In this document: piece by piece, positions 33,082 to 43,926 of the stretch
Position numbering within the stretch: position 1 is the first letter of the stretch
How the letters are laid out: every line of letters starts with the position of its first letter
Assembly (NCBI RefSeq): GCF_004123805.1
Contig: NZ_RWJX01000003.1
Location: 1 to 64,000, forward strand
Direction: 5' to 3'
From: Cellulomonas endophytica
Lineage (GTDB): Bacteria; Actinomycetota; Actinomycetes; Actinomycetales; Cellulomonadaceae
Length of the DNA: 64,000 nucleotides
Notes under the pieces: generated by a model
Told to the model about the DNA's origin: nothing
Database searches by the model: none
Seen by the model: only the letters and a program-made list of their open reading frames with translations
Program-made: the position numbers and the translations under genes

Positions 33082-34461
33082 ATGAGCGACACCGGACTCC
33101 GGCTGGCCCGGGACAAGATGCGGGCGGCGGGCGTGGCGCCCACCGCGATCGAGGTCTTCTCCCACTACTACCGCGAGCTCGAGGCGGGGGCCACGGGCCT
33201 CATCCGCGAGAGCACCATCGAGCCCCTCCTGGACCCCCCGCGCCTCGCGGACGTGCAGGTCGACGAGGCGGCCGCCCACGAGGCCCTGGCCCGCACCGCG
33301 GTCCTCAAGCTCAACGGCGGCCTCGGCACCTCGATGGGCATGGACAAGGCCAAGTCGCTGCTCCCCGTGCGCGACGGCCGCTCGTTCCTCGACCTCATCG
33401 TCGAGCAGGTGCAGCACGTGCGGCGCACCCACGGCGTCCGCCTGCCCCTCGTCCTCATGAACTCGTTCCGCACCCGGGAGGACACGCTCGCCGCGCTCGC
33501 GCGCCACGAGGACCTCGCGGTCGACGACCTGCCGCTGGACTTCCTGCAGAACCAGGAGCCCAAGCTCCTCACGTCCGACCTCACGCCGGTGTCGTGGCCC
33601 GCCGACCCCACGCTCGAGTGGTGCCCGCCCGGCCACGGCGACCTCTACACCGCGCTGCTGGCCTCCGGCGTGCTGCGGAAGCTGCTCGACGCCGGGTTCC
33701 GGTACGCCAGCGTGTCGAACTCCGACAACCTCGGCGCCGCGCCGGACCCGACGATCGCCGGCTGGTTCGCCGCGTCGGGCGCCCCCTACGCCGCCGAGCT
33801 GTGCCGCCGCACCGCCGCCGACCGCAAGGGCGGGCACCTCGCCGTCCGGAAGGCCGACGGCCGGCTCATCCTCCGCGACACGGCGCAGACGGCCGACGAG
33901 GAGATGGACTTCTTCACCGACGAGCACCGCCACCCGTTCTTCCACACGAACAACCTGTGGTTCGACCTCGAGCAGATCGCGGCGGCGCTCGAGAGCCGTG
34001 GCGCGGTGCTGGGCCTGCCGCTCATCCGCAACACGAAGACCGTCGACCCCACCGACGCCGACTCCCCGGAGGTGTTCCAGGTCGAGACCGCCATGGGGGC
34101 CGCGATCGAGGTCTTCGAGGGCTCCACCGCGATCGTCGTCGGCCGCGAGCGCTTCCTGCCCGTCAAGACGACGAACGACCTGCTGCTCGTCCGCTCCGAC
34201 GCGTACCGGCTGACGGAGGCCCGGACGCTGCGGCTCGCCGTGGAGAAGGCCCCGCTCGTCGACCTCGACAAGGTCTACAAGACGGTCGGCCGCTTCGACC
34301 AGCGCTTCCCCGCCGGCCCGCCCTCGCTGCGGGAGGCGACGTCCCTCACCGTCCGCGGCGACTGGACGTTCGAGGCCGGGGTGGTCGCGCGCGGCGACGC
34401 CACGGTCCGCGCCGAGGGCTCCCCCGGCACGGTCGCGGCCGGCACGACGATCGGCGGCTGA
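33082..34461 (+). CDS. UTP--glucose-1-phosphate uridylyltransferase, UDPGP (eukaryote-like) type
   Basis: The 459-residue enzyme makes UDP-glucose. The nucleotide-binding loop LKLNGGLGTSMGMDKAKSLL lies near residue 75. FLQNQEPKL, WCPPGHGDLYTAL near 190 and VSNSDNLGAAPD near 213 follow, all marks of the UDPGP family rather than bacterial GalU. A left-handed beta-helix-like C-terminus ends in VAAGTTIGG. ATG 33082 sits 7 bases after TACGAT (33069-33074), so it can be transcribed without a leader even though galK is just upstream. Confidence 0.93.
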   Translation: MSDTGLRLARDKMRAAGVAPTAIEVFSHYYRELEAGATGLIRESTIEPLLDPPRLADVQVDEAAAHEALARTAVLKLNGGLGTSMGMDKAKSLLPVRDGRSFLDLIVEQVQHVRRTHGVRLPLVLMNSFRTREDTLAALARHEDLAVDDLPLDFLQNQEPKLLTSDLTPVSWPADPTLEWCPPGHGDLYTALLASGVLRKLLDAGFRYASVSNSDNLGAAPDPTIAGWFAASGAPYAAELCRRTAADRKGGHLAVRKADGRLILRDTAQTADEEMDFFTDEHRHPFFHTNNLWFDLEQIAAALESRGAVLGLPLIRNTKTVDPTDADSPEVFQVETAMGAAIEVFEGSTAIVVGRERFLPVKTTNDLLLVRSDAYRLTEARTLRLAVEKAPLVDLDKVYKTVGRFDQRFPAGPPSLREATSLTVRGDWTFEAGVVARGDATVRAEGSPGTVAAGTTIGG

Positions 34462-34486
34462 GCCCCGGCACCCGGCGCGCGGTCGG

Positions 34487-34537
34487 CGGCGGTCGGCCCT
34501 CCCCCCAGGCGGGACGGCCGACCGCCGTGTCGTTTTC
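34487..34537 (+). terminator. Terminator after the UGPase gene
   Basis: A perfect 12-base stem (CGGCGGTCGGCC, 34487-34498, with its complement at 34516-34527) is followed by TGTCGTTTT, one of the few T-rich tails in the window. Confidence 0.88.
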
Positions 34538-34576
34538 CTGCCAGCACCGCCCCTCGCGCGGGGCGAGGATGGGCCC

Positions 34577-36220
34577 GTGCTCACCGACCACGCCGCCCGC
34601 GAGGCCGTCGCCAGCCGGGACCCCCGGTTCGACGGCCGCTTCGTGCACGCGGTCACGTCGACGGGCATCTACTGCCGCCCGTCGTGCCCCGCGCGCACCC
34701 CGCGGCCGGAGCACTCGCGCTTCTTCCCCAGCGCCGCCGCCGCCCAGGGCGCCGGGTTCCGCGCGTGCAAGCGCTGCCGCCCCGACGCCGCCCCGGGCTC
34801 CCCCGAGTGGGACGTGCGCACGGACACGGTCGCGCGGGCGGTGCGGCTCGTCGCGGACGGCGTCGTCGACCGCGACGGCGTCCCCGCGCTCGCGACCGCC
34901 CTGGGCTACAGCGTCCGGCAGCTCGAGCGGCTGCTGCGCGCCGAGCTCGGGGCCGGGCCGCTGGCGCTCGCCCAGGCGCAGCGCGCCCAGACCGCGCGGA
35001 CGCTCGTCGAGTCCAGCGACCTGCCGATGGCCGACGTCGCGTTCGCGGCCGGCTTCTCCTCGGTACGGTCGTTCAACGAGGTCCTCCAGGCCACGTACGG
35101 GACCACGCCGACCGCGCTGCGCGCCGCCGCGCGGACCGGGACGGGCGCCGCACCGGGCGCGGGACCGTCCCCGGCGCGCGCCGCCGCCCCGGGTGACCGC
35201 CCCGCCGGCCCGGCGACCGGCGGGGCCGGCGGCACCGGCGGCACCGGCGCCCGCACCGCCACGCTCGCGCTCCGCCTGGCGTTCCGCGCCCCGCTCGAGC
35301 CGTCGAACCTGCTCGGCCACCTCGTCGCGACCGCCGTCCCCGGCGTGGAGGAGTACCGCGACGGCGCCTACCGCTCCACGGTCCGGCTGCCGCACGCCTG
35401 GGGCGTCGTCGCGGTGCACGCCCCCGCCGACGACCACGTGCCCGTGACGCTCCACCTCGCCGACGTGCGCGACCTGCCGGCGGCCGTCCGGCGCACCCGT
35501 CGCCTGCTCGACCTCGACGCGGACCCCGTCGCCGTCGACGAGGCGCTGGCCCGCGACCCGCACCTGCGGCCCCTCGTCGAGGCCGTGCCCGGCCGGCGCG
35601 TGCCGCACCACCTCGACCCGGAGCAGATGGCGCTGCGCGCGGTGCTCGGGCAGCAGGTCTCGACCGCCGCGGCCCGCACGCACGCCGCCCGCCTCGTCGC
35701 CGCGCTCGGGACGCCGGTCGCCGACCCCGCCGGCGGACTCACGCACCTGTTCCCCTCGGCTGCCGAGCTCGCCGCCCGTCCCGACGAGGCCGCCGGCGTC
35801 CTGCGCGTCCCCGCCAGCCGGCAGCGGACCTTCGCCGGTCTCGCCGCCGCCCTCGCCGACGGCCGCGTGGTCCTCGACGCCGGCGCCGACCGCCGCGCCG
35901 CCGAGGCCGCCCTGACCGCGCTGCCCGGCATCGGCCCCTGGACGGTCGGCACCATCGCGATGCGCGCCCTCGGCGACCCCGACGCGTTCCTCGTCGGCGA
36001 CCTCGGCGTCCGCGCCTCCGCCCGGCTCCTCGGCCTGCCCGACGCGCCGCGCGCCCTCGAGCGGGCCGCCGCGGCCTGGGCCCCCTGGCGCGCCTACGCC
36101 GTCCAGCACCTCTGGGCGCTGTCCCCGCACGCCGTCAACGCGCTCCCGGGGCAGGTCGCCCCGCCGTCCGGCTTCGTCCCCGCCCACCCGTCAGACCGAG
36201 AGGACCCGGTGCCCGCATGA
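34577..36220 (+). CDS. Ada-AlkA fusion: alkylation-response regulator and 3-methyladenine DNA glycosylase
   Basis: The 547-residue protein begins with an Ada metal-binding domain (GIYCRPSCPART and ACKRCRPD, giving four Cys; the first is the methyl acceptor). An AraC-type helix-turn-helix follows at about residues 90-180. After a Gly/Pro linker comes an AlkA glycosylase (about 230-535) with LGQQVSTAAARTHAARL, the helix-hairpin-helix LPGIGPWTVGTIAMRALGDP near 447 and the expected catalytic Asp in the FLVGDLG region. It senses methylated backbone and excises alkylated bases. The GTG start lies 6 bases after GAGGAT (leaderless type). It overlaps ogt by ATGA. Confidence 0.95.
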   Translation: MLTDHAAREAVASRDPRFDGRFVHAVTSTGIYCRPSCPARTPRPEHSRFFPSAAAAQGAGFRACKRCRPDAAPGSPEWDVRTDTVARAVRLVADGVVDRDGVPALATALGYSVRQLERLLRAELGAGPLALAQAQRAQTARTLVESSDLPMADVAFAAGFSSVRSFNEVLQATYGTTPTALRAAARTGTGAAPGAGPSPARAAAPGDRPAGPATGGAGGTGGTGARTATLALRLAFRAPLEPSNLLGHLVATAVPGVEEYRDGAYRSTVRLPHAWGVVAVHAPADDHVPVTLHLADVRDLPAAVRRTRRLLDLDADPVAVDEALARDPHLRPLVEAVPGRRVPHHLDPEQMALRAVLGQQVSTAAARTHAARLVAALGTPVADPAGGLTHLFPSAAELAARPDEAAGVLRVPASRQRTFAGLAAALADGRVVLDAGADRRAAEAALTALPGIGPWTVGTIAMRALGDPDAFLVGDLGVRASARLLGLPDAPRALERAAAAWAPWRAYAVQHLWALSPHAVNALPGQVAPPSGFVPAHPSDREDPVPA

Positions 36221-36738
36221 GCCACCTCGTCGTCGACTCCCCCGTCGGCCCGCTCACCCTCGTCGCCGGCGACGAGGGGCCCACCGCCGGGCACCTCGTC
36301 GGCGTCTACATGGTCGACCACCGCCCGGCCCCGGACCGCACCCGCTTCGGCACCCGGCTCGCCGGCCCCGGCACGGGCTCCGTCCTCGACGAGGCCGCCC
36401 GCCAGCTCGACGCGTGGTTCGCCGGCCGCCGCCGGGACTTCGACCTGCCGACCGCCGCCGCCGGCACGGACTTCCAGCGCGAGGTGTGGGCCGGGCTGGC
36501 GCAGATCCCCTACGGCACGACGTGGTCCTACGGCCGCCTCGCCACGCACATCGGGCGGCCCGCCGCCGTCCGCGCCGTCGGCATGGCCAACGGCCGGAAC
36601 CCGCTGAGCATCGTCGTGCCGTGCCACCGCGTCGTCGGCTCCGACGGCTCGCTCACGGGCTACGCCGGCGGCCCGGGCCGCAAGCGGCACCTCCTCGACC
36701 TCGAGGCGGGCCGCGCCACCCTCGTCCCGGCCGGCTGA
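36217..36738 (+). CDS. ogt: Methylated-DNA--[protein]-cysteine S-methyltransferase
   Basis: The 173-residue protein has the active site VVPCHRVVG (acceptor Cys near residue 132) with the Asn/Arg motif TDFQREVWAGLAQIPYGTTWSYG upstream, split by the DNA-reading helix. It repairs O6-methylguanine by suicide transfer. The ATG overlaps the stop of the Ada-AlkA gene, so both repair activities are produced together, and the Ada domain probably activates this operon. Confidence 0.95.
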   Translation: MSHLVVDSPVGPLTLVAGDEGPTAGHLVGVYMVDHRPAPDRTRFGTRLAGPGTGSVLDEAARQLDAWFAGRRRDFDLPTAAAGTDFQREVWAGLAQIPYGTTWSYGRLATHIGRPAAVRAVGMANGRNPLSIVVPCHRVVGSDGSLTGYAGGPGRKRHLLDLEAGRATLVPAG

Positions 36739-36773
36739 CCGGCCCACCTCCGCCGGCGGCCTCGGGTGGAGAC

Positions 36774-36843
36774 GTCGGCGTCGCACTCCGCCGTCGGCGT
36801 CGCACCTGCAGGTGCCCCTCCGACGGCGAAGTGCGACGCCGAC
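36774..36843. repeat. Long inverted repeat between convergent genes (24-base arms, one mismatch)
   Basis: The left arm 36774-36797 and right arm 36820-36843 are complementary at 23 of 24 positions. The 22-base loop contains the perfect palindrome CACCTGCAGGTG. The left arm also starts with GTCGGCGTCGCAC, repeated directly 20 bases later at 36794-36806. It lies between ogt and the convergent desaturase gene, so it may be a bidirectional terminator, but its length and internal order resemble a mobile palindromic repeat unit. Confidence 0.85.
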
Positions 36844-36965
36844 CGGCGGACCGGTCGTCGCCGCCGACCCGACCGGCCGCGCCGGCGGGGTGGGACGGGC
36901 ACGACGACGGCCGCCGCGCCCGGGGGACGCGACGGCCGTGACGTGCGGCCCGCGGGCCGGGGTGC

Positions 36966-38084
36966 TCAGCGCATCGTCGCCAGCATCGGGCACTCGAAGG
37001 GCCCGCGGGCGGCCAGGCCGACCCGGTTGAGGTAGGCGACGACGATCGCGTAGGACCGCACGAGGCTCGTCTCCGTGTACGGGACGCCCTCGCGGGCGCA
37101 GTGCTCGCGCACGAGCCGGCGCGCGGCGGCGAGGTGCGGGCGCGGCATGCTCGGGAAGAGGTGGTGCTCGACCTGGTGGTTGAGGCCGCCCATGAGGGTG
37201 CTCATCCAGACGCCGCCGCGGATGTTGCGCGAGGTGAGGACCTGCTTGCGCAGGAAGTCGAGGGAGACGCCGGCCGGCACGAGCGGCATGCCCTTGTGGT
37301 TCGGCGCGAAGGACGCGCCCATGTACACGCCGAACACGGCGAGCTGCACGCCGAGGAAGGCGGCGGCCAGGCCGAGCGGCAGCGCCCAGACGATCACGGC
37401 GAGGTAGGCGGCGATCCGCACGACGAGGACCGTGAGCTCGATCGTCCGGTCCTTGCTCTTCGGCGCCGACAGCAGGCTCCGCAGCGACACGGCGTGGAGG
37501 TTCAGGCCCTCGAGCGTCAGCAGCGGGAAGAACGCCCACCCCTGGACGCGCGTCAGGACGCGCAGCGGCCCGCGGCGTGCGCCGGCGTCGGCCTCGAGGA
37601 ACGACACCGTGTCCTGCTCGATGTCCGGGTCGCGGCCCACCTGGTTCGGGTTGGCGTGGTGGCGGTTGTGCTTCGTCATCCACCAGGAGTGGCTGATCCC
37701 GACGACGCCGTTGGCCAGCACCCGGCCGAGCCGGTCGTTGCCCTTGCCGGAGGCGAGCACCTGGCGGTGCGAGGCCTCGTGGGCGACGAAGGCGAACTGC
37801 GTGAGCACGAGCCCCAGACCCCCGGCGACGAGGAGCTGGAACCACGAGTCGCCCAGGAGCACGAAGGCCGTCACCAGCCCGCCGAGCAGGAGCGTCAGCA
37901 CCGCGAGCAGCCCGCCGTAGAACCCGTAGGCGCGCCGCAGCAGGCCGGCCTCGCGGACCGCCTGCGACAGGGCGCTGTAGGAGCCGACCGCGGCGGTGCG
38001 GCCGGACCCCTCGCGACGGGGACGCGTCGGACGGACGCCGGTGGCGTCCGGGGCGACGGCGGGGACGGGTGCGGACACGGCCAA
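36966..38084 (-). CDS. Membrane fatty-acid desaturase
   Basis: The 372-residue protein has the three histidine boxes of di-iron acyl desaturases: HEASH near residue 102, HNRHH near 139 and HQVEHH near 302. Four predicted membrane helices surround them. The order and the HQVEHH form match the acyl-CoA/acyl-lipid desaturase group (DesA3 or linoleoyl-desaturase-like). It introduces double bases into acyl chains, likely for membrane fluidity. The start is TTG 38084, or GTG 38078, after GGGAGGG. It is divergent from the NYN gene. Confidence 0.92.
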   Translation of the reverse strand: MAVSAPVPAVAPDATGVRPTRPRREGSGRTAAVGSYSALSQAVREAGLLRRAYGFYGGLLAVLTLLLGGLVTAFVLLGDSWFQLLVAGGLGLVLTQFAFVAHEASHRQVLASGKGNDRLGRVLANGVVGISHSWWMTKHNRHHANPNQVGRDPDIEQDTVSFLEADAGARRGPLRVLTRVQGWAFFPLLTLEGLNLHAVSLRSLLSAPKSKDRTIELTVLVVRIAAYLAVIVWALPLGLAAAFLGVQLAVFGVYMGASFAPNHKGMPLVPAGVSLDFLRKQVLTSRNIRGGVWMSTLMGGLNHQVEHHLFPSMPRPHLAAARRLVREHCAREGVPYTETSLVRSYAIVVAYLNRVGLAARGPFECPMLATMR

Positions 38085-38206
38085 GGGAGGCCCTCCCGGT
38101 CTCGGGGCGACTTCCCAGCCTGGGTCTCGAGCGGGTGCTCGAACGAACGGATGCCCCGAGGTTACGGCACCGTAGGTTGCGGCACCATCGCTCGGACGAG
38201 GGCAGG

Positions 38207-39652
<1,446 letters not shown>

Positions 39653-39830
39653 CCCCGGCGCGGGCGTCGACCAGGACGGCCCGAGACCCGTTCGTGATCG
39701 ACCGGTTACGCTCCGGTAAACACGACGTGGTGGGGTAGCGCACGCGCCCGTCCCGGGCGCGTCCAGGCCTGCGCCCGGACGGGGCAGGCCCCCGCCGCGC
39801 GCACCCGCAGGAAACAGGAAGAGGTGGCGG

Positions 39831-41501
39831 ATGGCATCCGCGAACAGGCGCCGACGTGCAGGGGCGCTCACGGCAGGGGCCGCGGCCCTCACGCTCGGCC
39901 TCGCCGCGTGCGGCGGCGGGGACGACGGCGGGTCCGGCACGGACGGCGGCGCCGAGGGCGGCGGCAGCGGCAGCAGCCTCACCATCGGCACCACGGACAA
40001 GATCACGACGATCGACCCGGCCGGCTCGTACGACAACGGCTCCTTCGCCGTGATGAACCAGGTCTACCCGTTCCTCATGAACACCCCGCTGGGCTCCCCG
40101 GACGTCGAGCCGGACATCGCCGAGCAGGCGGAGTTCACGAGCCCGACGGAGTACACGGTCACCCTCAAGCCGGGGCTGACCTTCGCCAACGGCAACGAGC
40201 TGACCTCCTCGGACGTGAAGTTCACGTTCGACCGGCAGCTCGCGATCTTCGCCTCGGGCGCCGACGGCGGCAACGGCCCCGGCTCGCTGCTGTACAACCT
40301 CGAGAGCGTCGCGGCGCCGGACGACACGACGGTCGTGTTCACGCTCAAGAGCGAGAACGACCAGGTCTTCCCCCAGATCCTGTCGAGCCCCGCGGGCCCC
40401 ATCGTCGACGAGGACGTCTTCGCCGCCGACGCGCTGACCCCGGACGCGGACATCGTCGCGGGCGAGCCCTTCGCCGGGCCGTACACGATCGCGGACTACA
40501 CCCAGAACGAGCTCGTCTCGTACGCGGCGAACGACGCGTACCAGGGCCTGCTGGGCGCGCCGAAGACGGAGACCGTCGACGTCGCCTACTACGCGGAGTC
40601 CTCGAACCTCAAGCTCGACGTCCAGGAGGGCAACGTCGACGTGGCGTACCGCTCCCTGTCGAGCACGGACGTGGCGGACCTGCGCGAGGACGACGGCGTG
40701 CAGGTCGTCGACGGCCCCGGTGGCGAGATCCGCTACATCGTCTTCAACTTCGACACGCAGCCCTACGGCGGCACCACGCCCGAGGCCGACCCGGCCAAGG
40801 CGCTCGCCGTCCGGCAGGCCGTCGCGGACCTCGTCGACCGCCAGGCGCTGTCCGAGCAGGTGTACCAGGGCACGTTCACGCCCCTGTACTCCTACGTCCC
40901 CGAGGGCCTGACGGGCGCCACCACGGCGCTCCAGGGCCTCTACGGCGACGGCCAGGGCGCGCCCGACGCCGACCGCGCCGCCGAGCGCCTGTCCGCGGCC
41001 GGCGTCGAGACGCCCGTCGCGCTCAACCTGCAGTACTCGCCGGACCACTACGGCCCGTCCTCGGCCGACGAGTACGCGCTCGTGAAGGACCAGCTCGAGG
41101 AGAGCGGCCTGTTCACGGTGAACCTGCAGAGCACGGAGTGGGTGCAGTACTCCAAGGACCGCACCTCGGACGTGTACCCGGCCTACCAGCTCGGCTGGTT
41201 CCCGGACTACTCGGACGCCGACAACTACCTCACGCCGTTCTTCCTGCTGGAGAACTTCCTGGGGAACCACTACGAGAACCAGCAGGTCAACGACCTGATC
41301 CTGGAGCAGGCGACGACGGCCGACGAGGCCGAGCGCACCGCCGTGATCGAGCGGATCCAGGAGCTCGTGGCGGCCGACCTGTCGACCGTTCCGCTCCTGC
41401 AGGGCGCGCAGGTCGCCGTCGTGGGGCCGGACGTCGAGGGCGCGCAGGACACGCTCGACGCGTCCTTCAAGTTCCGCTACGGGGCGCTCTCCAAGGGCTG
41501 A
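39831..41501 (+). CDS. Peptide ABC transporter substrate-binding lipoprotein
   Basis: The 556-residue SBP_bac_5 protein has a lipobox LGLAACG with Cys27, then an acidic Gly/Ser linker. The family motif around SPTEYTVTLKPGLTFANGNELTSSDVKFTFDR near residues 110-140 is present in broken form, with typical hinge segments later. It captures peptides outside the membrane for the permeases and ATPase encoded downstream. The ribosome-binding site GGAAGAGG precedes the ATG. A strong hairpin separates it from the permease genes. Confidence 0.95.
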   Translation: MASANRRRRAGALTAGAAALTLGLAACGGGDDGGSGTDGGAEGGGSGSSLTIGTTDKITTIDPAGSYDNGSFAVMNQVYPFLMNTPLGSPDVEPDIAEQAEFTSPTEYTVTLKPGLTFANGNELTSSDVKFTFDRQLAIFASGADGGNGPGSLLYNLESVAAPDDTTVVFTLKSENDQVFPQILSSPAGPIVDEDVFAADALTPDADIVAGEPFAGPYTIADYTQNELVSYAANDAYQGLLGAPKTETVDVAYYAESSNLKLDVQEGNVDVAYRSLSSTDVADLREDDGVQVVDGPGGEIRYIVFNFDTQPYGGTTPEADPAKALAVRQAVADLVDRQALSEQVYQGTFTPLYSYVPEGLTGATTALQGLYGDGQGAPDADRAAERLSAAGVETPVALNLQYSPDHYGPSSADEYALVKDQLEESGLFTVNLQSTEWVQYSKDRTSDVYPAYQLGWFPDYSDADNYLTPFFLLENFLGNHYENQQVNDLILEQATTADEAERTAVIERIQELVAADLSTVPLLQGAQVAVVGPDVEGAQDTLDASFKFRYGALSKG

Positions 41502-41543
41502 CCCGCCGCACCGGCGCCACCCGGCGCCGGGCACCGCACCAGG

Positions 41544-41580
41544 ACCGGGGCGGTCCCCTCCACGAGGGGACCGCCCCGGT
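41544..41580 (+). terminator. Intra-operon hairpin between binding-protein and permease genes
   Basis: A perfect 16-base stem (41544-41559 with 41565-41580) and 5-base loop stand 43 bases after the stop of the binding-protein gene. Such hairpins commonly attenuate or stabilise the transcript so that binding protein exceeds membrane subunits. Confidence 0.88.
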
Positions 41581-41629
41581 CACGCCGGGAGCCGTGGGCC
41601 GACCCGCGGCCCGGACCTGCCGAGGAGCC

Positions 41630-42757
41630 ATGACGACGACCACCGACCGGACGCCCGCGCCGGCGCCCGACCCCCGCGCCGCCGGCGGCGCCGAGCCCGC
41701 CGCGACGGGCACCCGCCGCACGCGCCGCACCCCCGGCGGCGGCCTGGGCCGCTACCTGCTGGTGCGGTTCCTCCTCATCTTCCCCACGATCTTCATCCTC
41801 GTGACCGCGGTGTTCGTGCTCATGCGCGCCACGGGCGACCCCATCACCGCCGCCCAGGGCGGCCGGCTCCCCCCGGCCCAGCTCGCGGAGCGCATCGCGC
41901 AGGCGGGCTACGACCGGCCGATCCTCGTGCAGTACGGCGACTACCTCGGCGGCATCCTGCGCGGCGACTTCGGCACGACGATCTCCGACCGTCGCCCGGT
42001 CACGGAGGTCCTCACGACCTACGGCGCCGCCACGCTCGAGCTGTCCGTGTACGCGCTGCTCGTGGCCTTCCTCGTCGGTATCCCGCTCGGGCGGGTCGCC
42101 GCCGCCCGCCGCGACCGGCCGACGGACGCCTCCCTGCGGGTGCTCGCGATCCTCGCCTACGCCACGCCCGTGTTCTTCGCGGGCCTGCTGCTCAAGCTCG
42201 TCTTCGCCGTGGGCCTGGGCTGGCTGCCCGTCGCCGGGCGCGCCACGACGACCTCGACCCTGGTGATGAAGCGCGAGGGGGCGGGCACGGGCCTGTTCCT
42301 CGTCGACGCGATCAGCACGGGTGACGGGGAGGTCGTCCGCGACGTGCTCGAGCACGCCGTGCTGCCGGCGCTGGCGCTCGGGCTCCTCACGGCCGGGGTG
42401 TTCCTGCGCCTCGTGCGCACGAACGTCATCGCGACCCTCGGCACGGGCTACGTCGAGGCGGCGCGCTCGCGCGGCGTGGGCGAGGGCCGCCTGCTGCGCA
42501 CCCACGCCTGGCGCCCCGCGCTCGTGCCGATCATCACCGTCATCGGCCTGCAGATCGCCCTGCTGCTCGGCGGCGCCGTCCTCACCGAGACGACCTTCGA
42601 GTGGAAGGGCCTGGGCTTCCAGCTCGTGCAGTACCTGCTCGCGCGCGACTTCGTGGCCGTCCAGGGGCTCGTCGCCCTGCTCGCGGTCATCGTCGCCGTC
42701 ACCAACTTCGTCGTCGACGTGGTCGCCGCCCTCGTCGACCCGCGCGTCCGGTACTGA
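41630..42757 (+). CDS. Peptide ABC transporter permease (DppB/OppB type)
   Basis: The 375-residue protein has a disordered start, a first helix at about residues 45-65, and a periplasmic loop with GDYLGGILRGDFGTTISD. Five more helices follow. The coupling motif EAARSRGVGEGRLLRTHAWRPALVPI near 280-305 matches the EAA loop that contacts the ATPase. The ATG follows GAGGAG. It pairs with the second permease 23 bases downstream. Confidence 0.94.
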   Translation: MTTTTDRTPAPAPDPRAAGGAEPAATGTRRTRRTPGGGLGRYLLVRFLLIFPTIFILVTAVFVLMRATGDPITAAQGGRLPPAQLAERIAQAGYDRPILVQYGDYLGGILRGDFGTTISDRRPVTEVLTTYGAATLELSVYALLVAFLVGIPLGRVAAARRDRPTDASLRVLAILAYATPVFFAGLLLKLVFAVGLGWLPVAGRATTTSTLVMKREGAGTGLFLVDAISTGDGEVVRDVLEHAVLPALALGLLTAGVFLRLVRTNVIATLGTGYVEAARSRGVGEGRLLRTHAWRPALVPIITVIGLQIALLLGGAVLTETTFEWKGLGFQLVQYLLARDFVAVQGLVALLAVIVAVTNFVVDVVAALVDPRVRY

Positions 42758-42780
42758 CCGGCGCCCAGGAGGACCACCCC

Positions 42781-43926
42781 ATGACCGTCTCCATCCCCGG
42801 CGCCCCGCCCGGACTGCCCGGCGACGACGCGCCCGGCCTGCCCGACCTGACGCCCCCCGCGCCCCACGCCCCCCGCTGGCAGCGGCTGCCCGTCGTGCAC
42901 CAGCTGCGCGCGAGCGTCGGCCTGCAGCGCGGCATGCTCGTCACGGGCCTCGTCCTCACGGGCCTGTTCCTGCTCACCGCCCTGCTCGCGCCGCTGCTCG
43001 CCCCGTACGGGTACAGCCAGCTCCGCACGGGCGACGTGGCGTTCGGCGCGCAGCAGCCGCCGTCCGCCGAGCACCTGCTCGGCACCACCGTCGGCGGCTA
43101 CGACGTGCTCTCCCGCGTCGTGTGGGGCACACGCACCGCGTTCCTCGTCATCGTCGTGGCGCTCGTGCTGTCGCTCTTCGTCGGCGTGCTGCTCGGCCTC
43201 GTGTCGGGCTACCTCGGCGGCGCGCTGGACCGCGTGCTCGTCGTCGTCGCCGACGCGATCTACGCCTTCCCCTCGCTGCTGCTCGCGATCGTCGCCGCGA
43301 TCGTCATCTCCGGCGGCCAGTCCGACCTGTGGGGCGGGGTGCTCGCCGCGGCGGTGTCCATCACCGTGGTGTTCGTCCCGCAGTACTTCCGCGTCGTGCG
43401 CGCCGAGGTCGTCCGCGTGAAGTCCGAGGCGTTCGTCGAGTCCGCGCGCGTCATCGGCGCGGGCCCGGTCCGGATCATGACGCGGCACGTGCTGCGCAAC
43501 TCCACCCGCACGCTGCCGCTCATCATCACGCTGAACGCCTCCGAGGCGATCCTCACCCTCGCCGGCCTGGGCTTCCTCGGCTTCGGCATCGAGCCGTCCG
43601 AGGCGGCCGAGTGGGGCTACGACCTGCAGCAGTCCATCCCCGACGTCACGAGCGGGATCTGGTGGACGTCGATCTTCCCCGGCGTCGCGATCGTGCTCAC
43701 CGTCCTGGGCATGACCCTCGTCGGCGAGTCGCTCAACGACCTGGCCGACCCCCGCCTGCGCACCCGCCGCCGCGCGGGCGGCCGCCGCCGGCGCGGTGCG
43801 GGCAGCACGACGACCAGCACCACGACGAGCACGACGACGAGCACGACGACGAGCACGACGACGAGCACGACGACGAGCACCGGCGCGACCGGCGCGACGC
43901 GCACGACCGACGGAGGTGCCGCATGA
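42781..43926 (+). CDS. Peptide ABC transporter permease (DppC/OppC type)
   Basis: The 381-residue protein has a cytoplasmic N-terminus, a first helix near 55-75, the LGTTVGGYDVLSRVVWGTRTAF loop and five further helices. The EAA-type loop VESARVIGAGPVRIMTRHVL lies near 220. The C-terminus carries a run of Thr-Thr-Thr-Ser units from a 12-base DNA repeat, an unusual tail for this family. The ribosome-binding site is GGAGGACC. The stop overlaps the ATPase start (ATGA). Confidence 0.94.
   Translation: MTVSIPGAPPGLPGDDAPGLPDLTPPAPHAPRWQRLPVVHQLRASVGLQRGMLVTGLVLTGLFLLTALLAPLLAPYGYSQLRTGDVAFGAQQPPSAEHLLGTTVGGYDVLSRVVWGTRTAFLVIVVALVLSLFVGVLLGLVSGYLGGALDRVLVVVADAIYAFPSLLLAIVAAIVISGGQSDLWGGVLAAAVSITVVFVPQYFRVVRAEVVRVKSEAFVESARVIGAGPVRIMTRHVLRNSTRTLPLIITLNASEAILTLAGLGFLGFGIEPSEAAEWGYDLQQSIPDVTSGIWWTSIFPGVAIVLTVLGMTLVGESLNDLADPRLRTRRRAGGRRRRGAGSTTTSTTTSTTTSTTTSTTTSTTTSTGATGATRTTDGGAA
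43806..43880 (+). repeat. 12-base tandem repeat encoding a Thr/Ser tail
   Basis: About six copies of a unit like ACGACGACGAGC extend the 3' end of the DppC-type gene and encode Thr-Thr-Thr-Ser repeats. The unit is a multiple of three, so copy number can change in frame. Confidence 0.88.
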
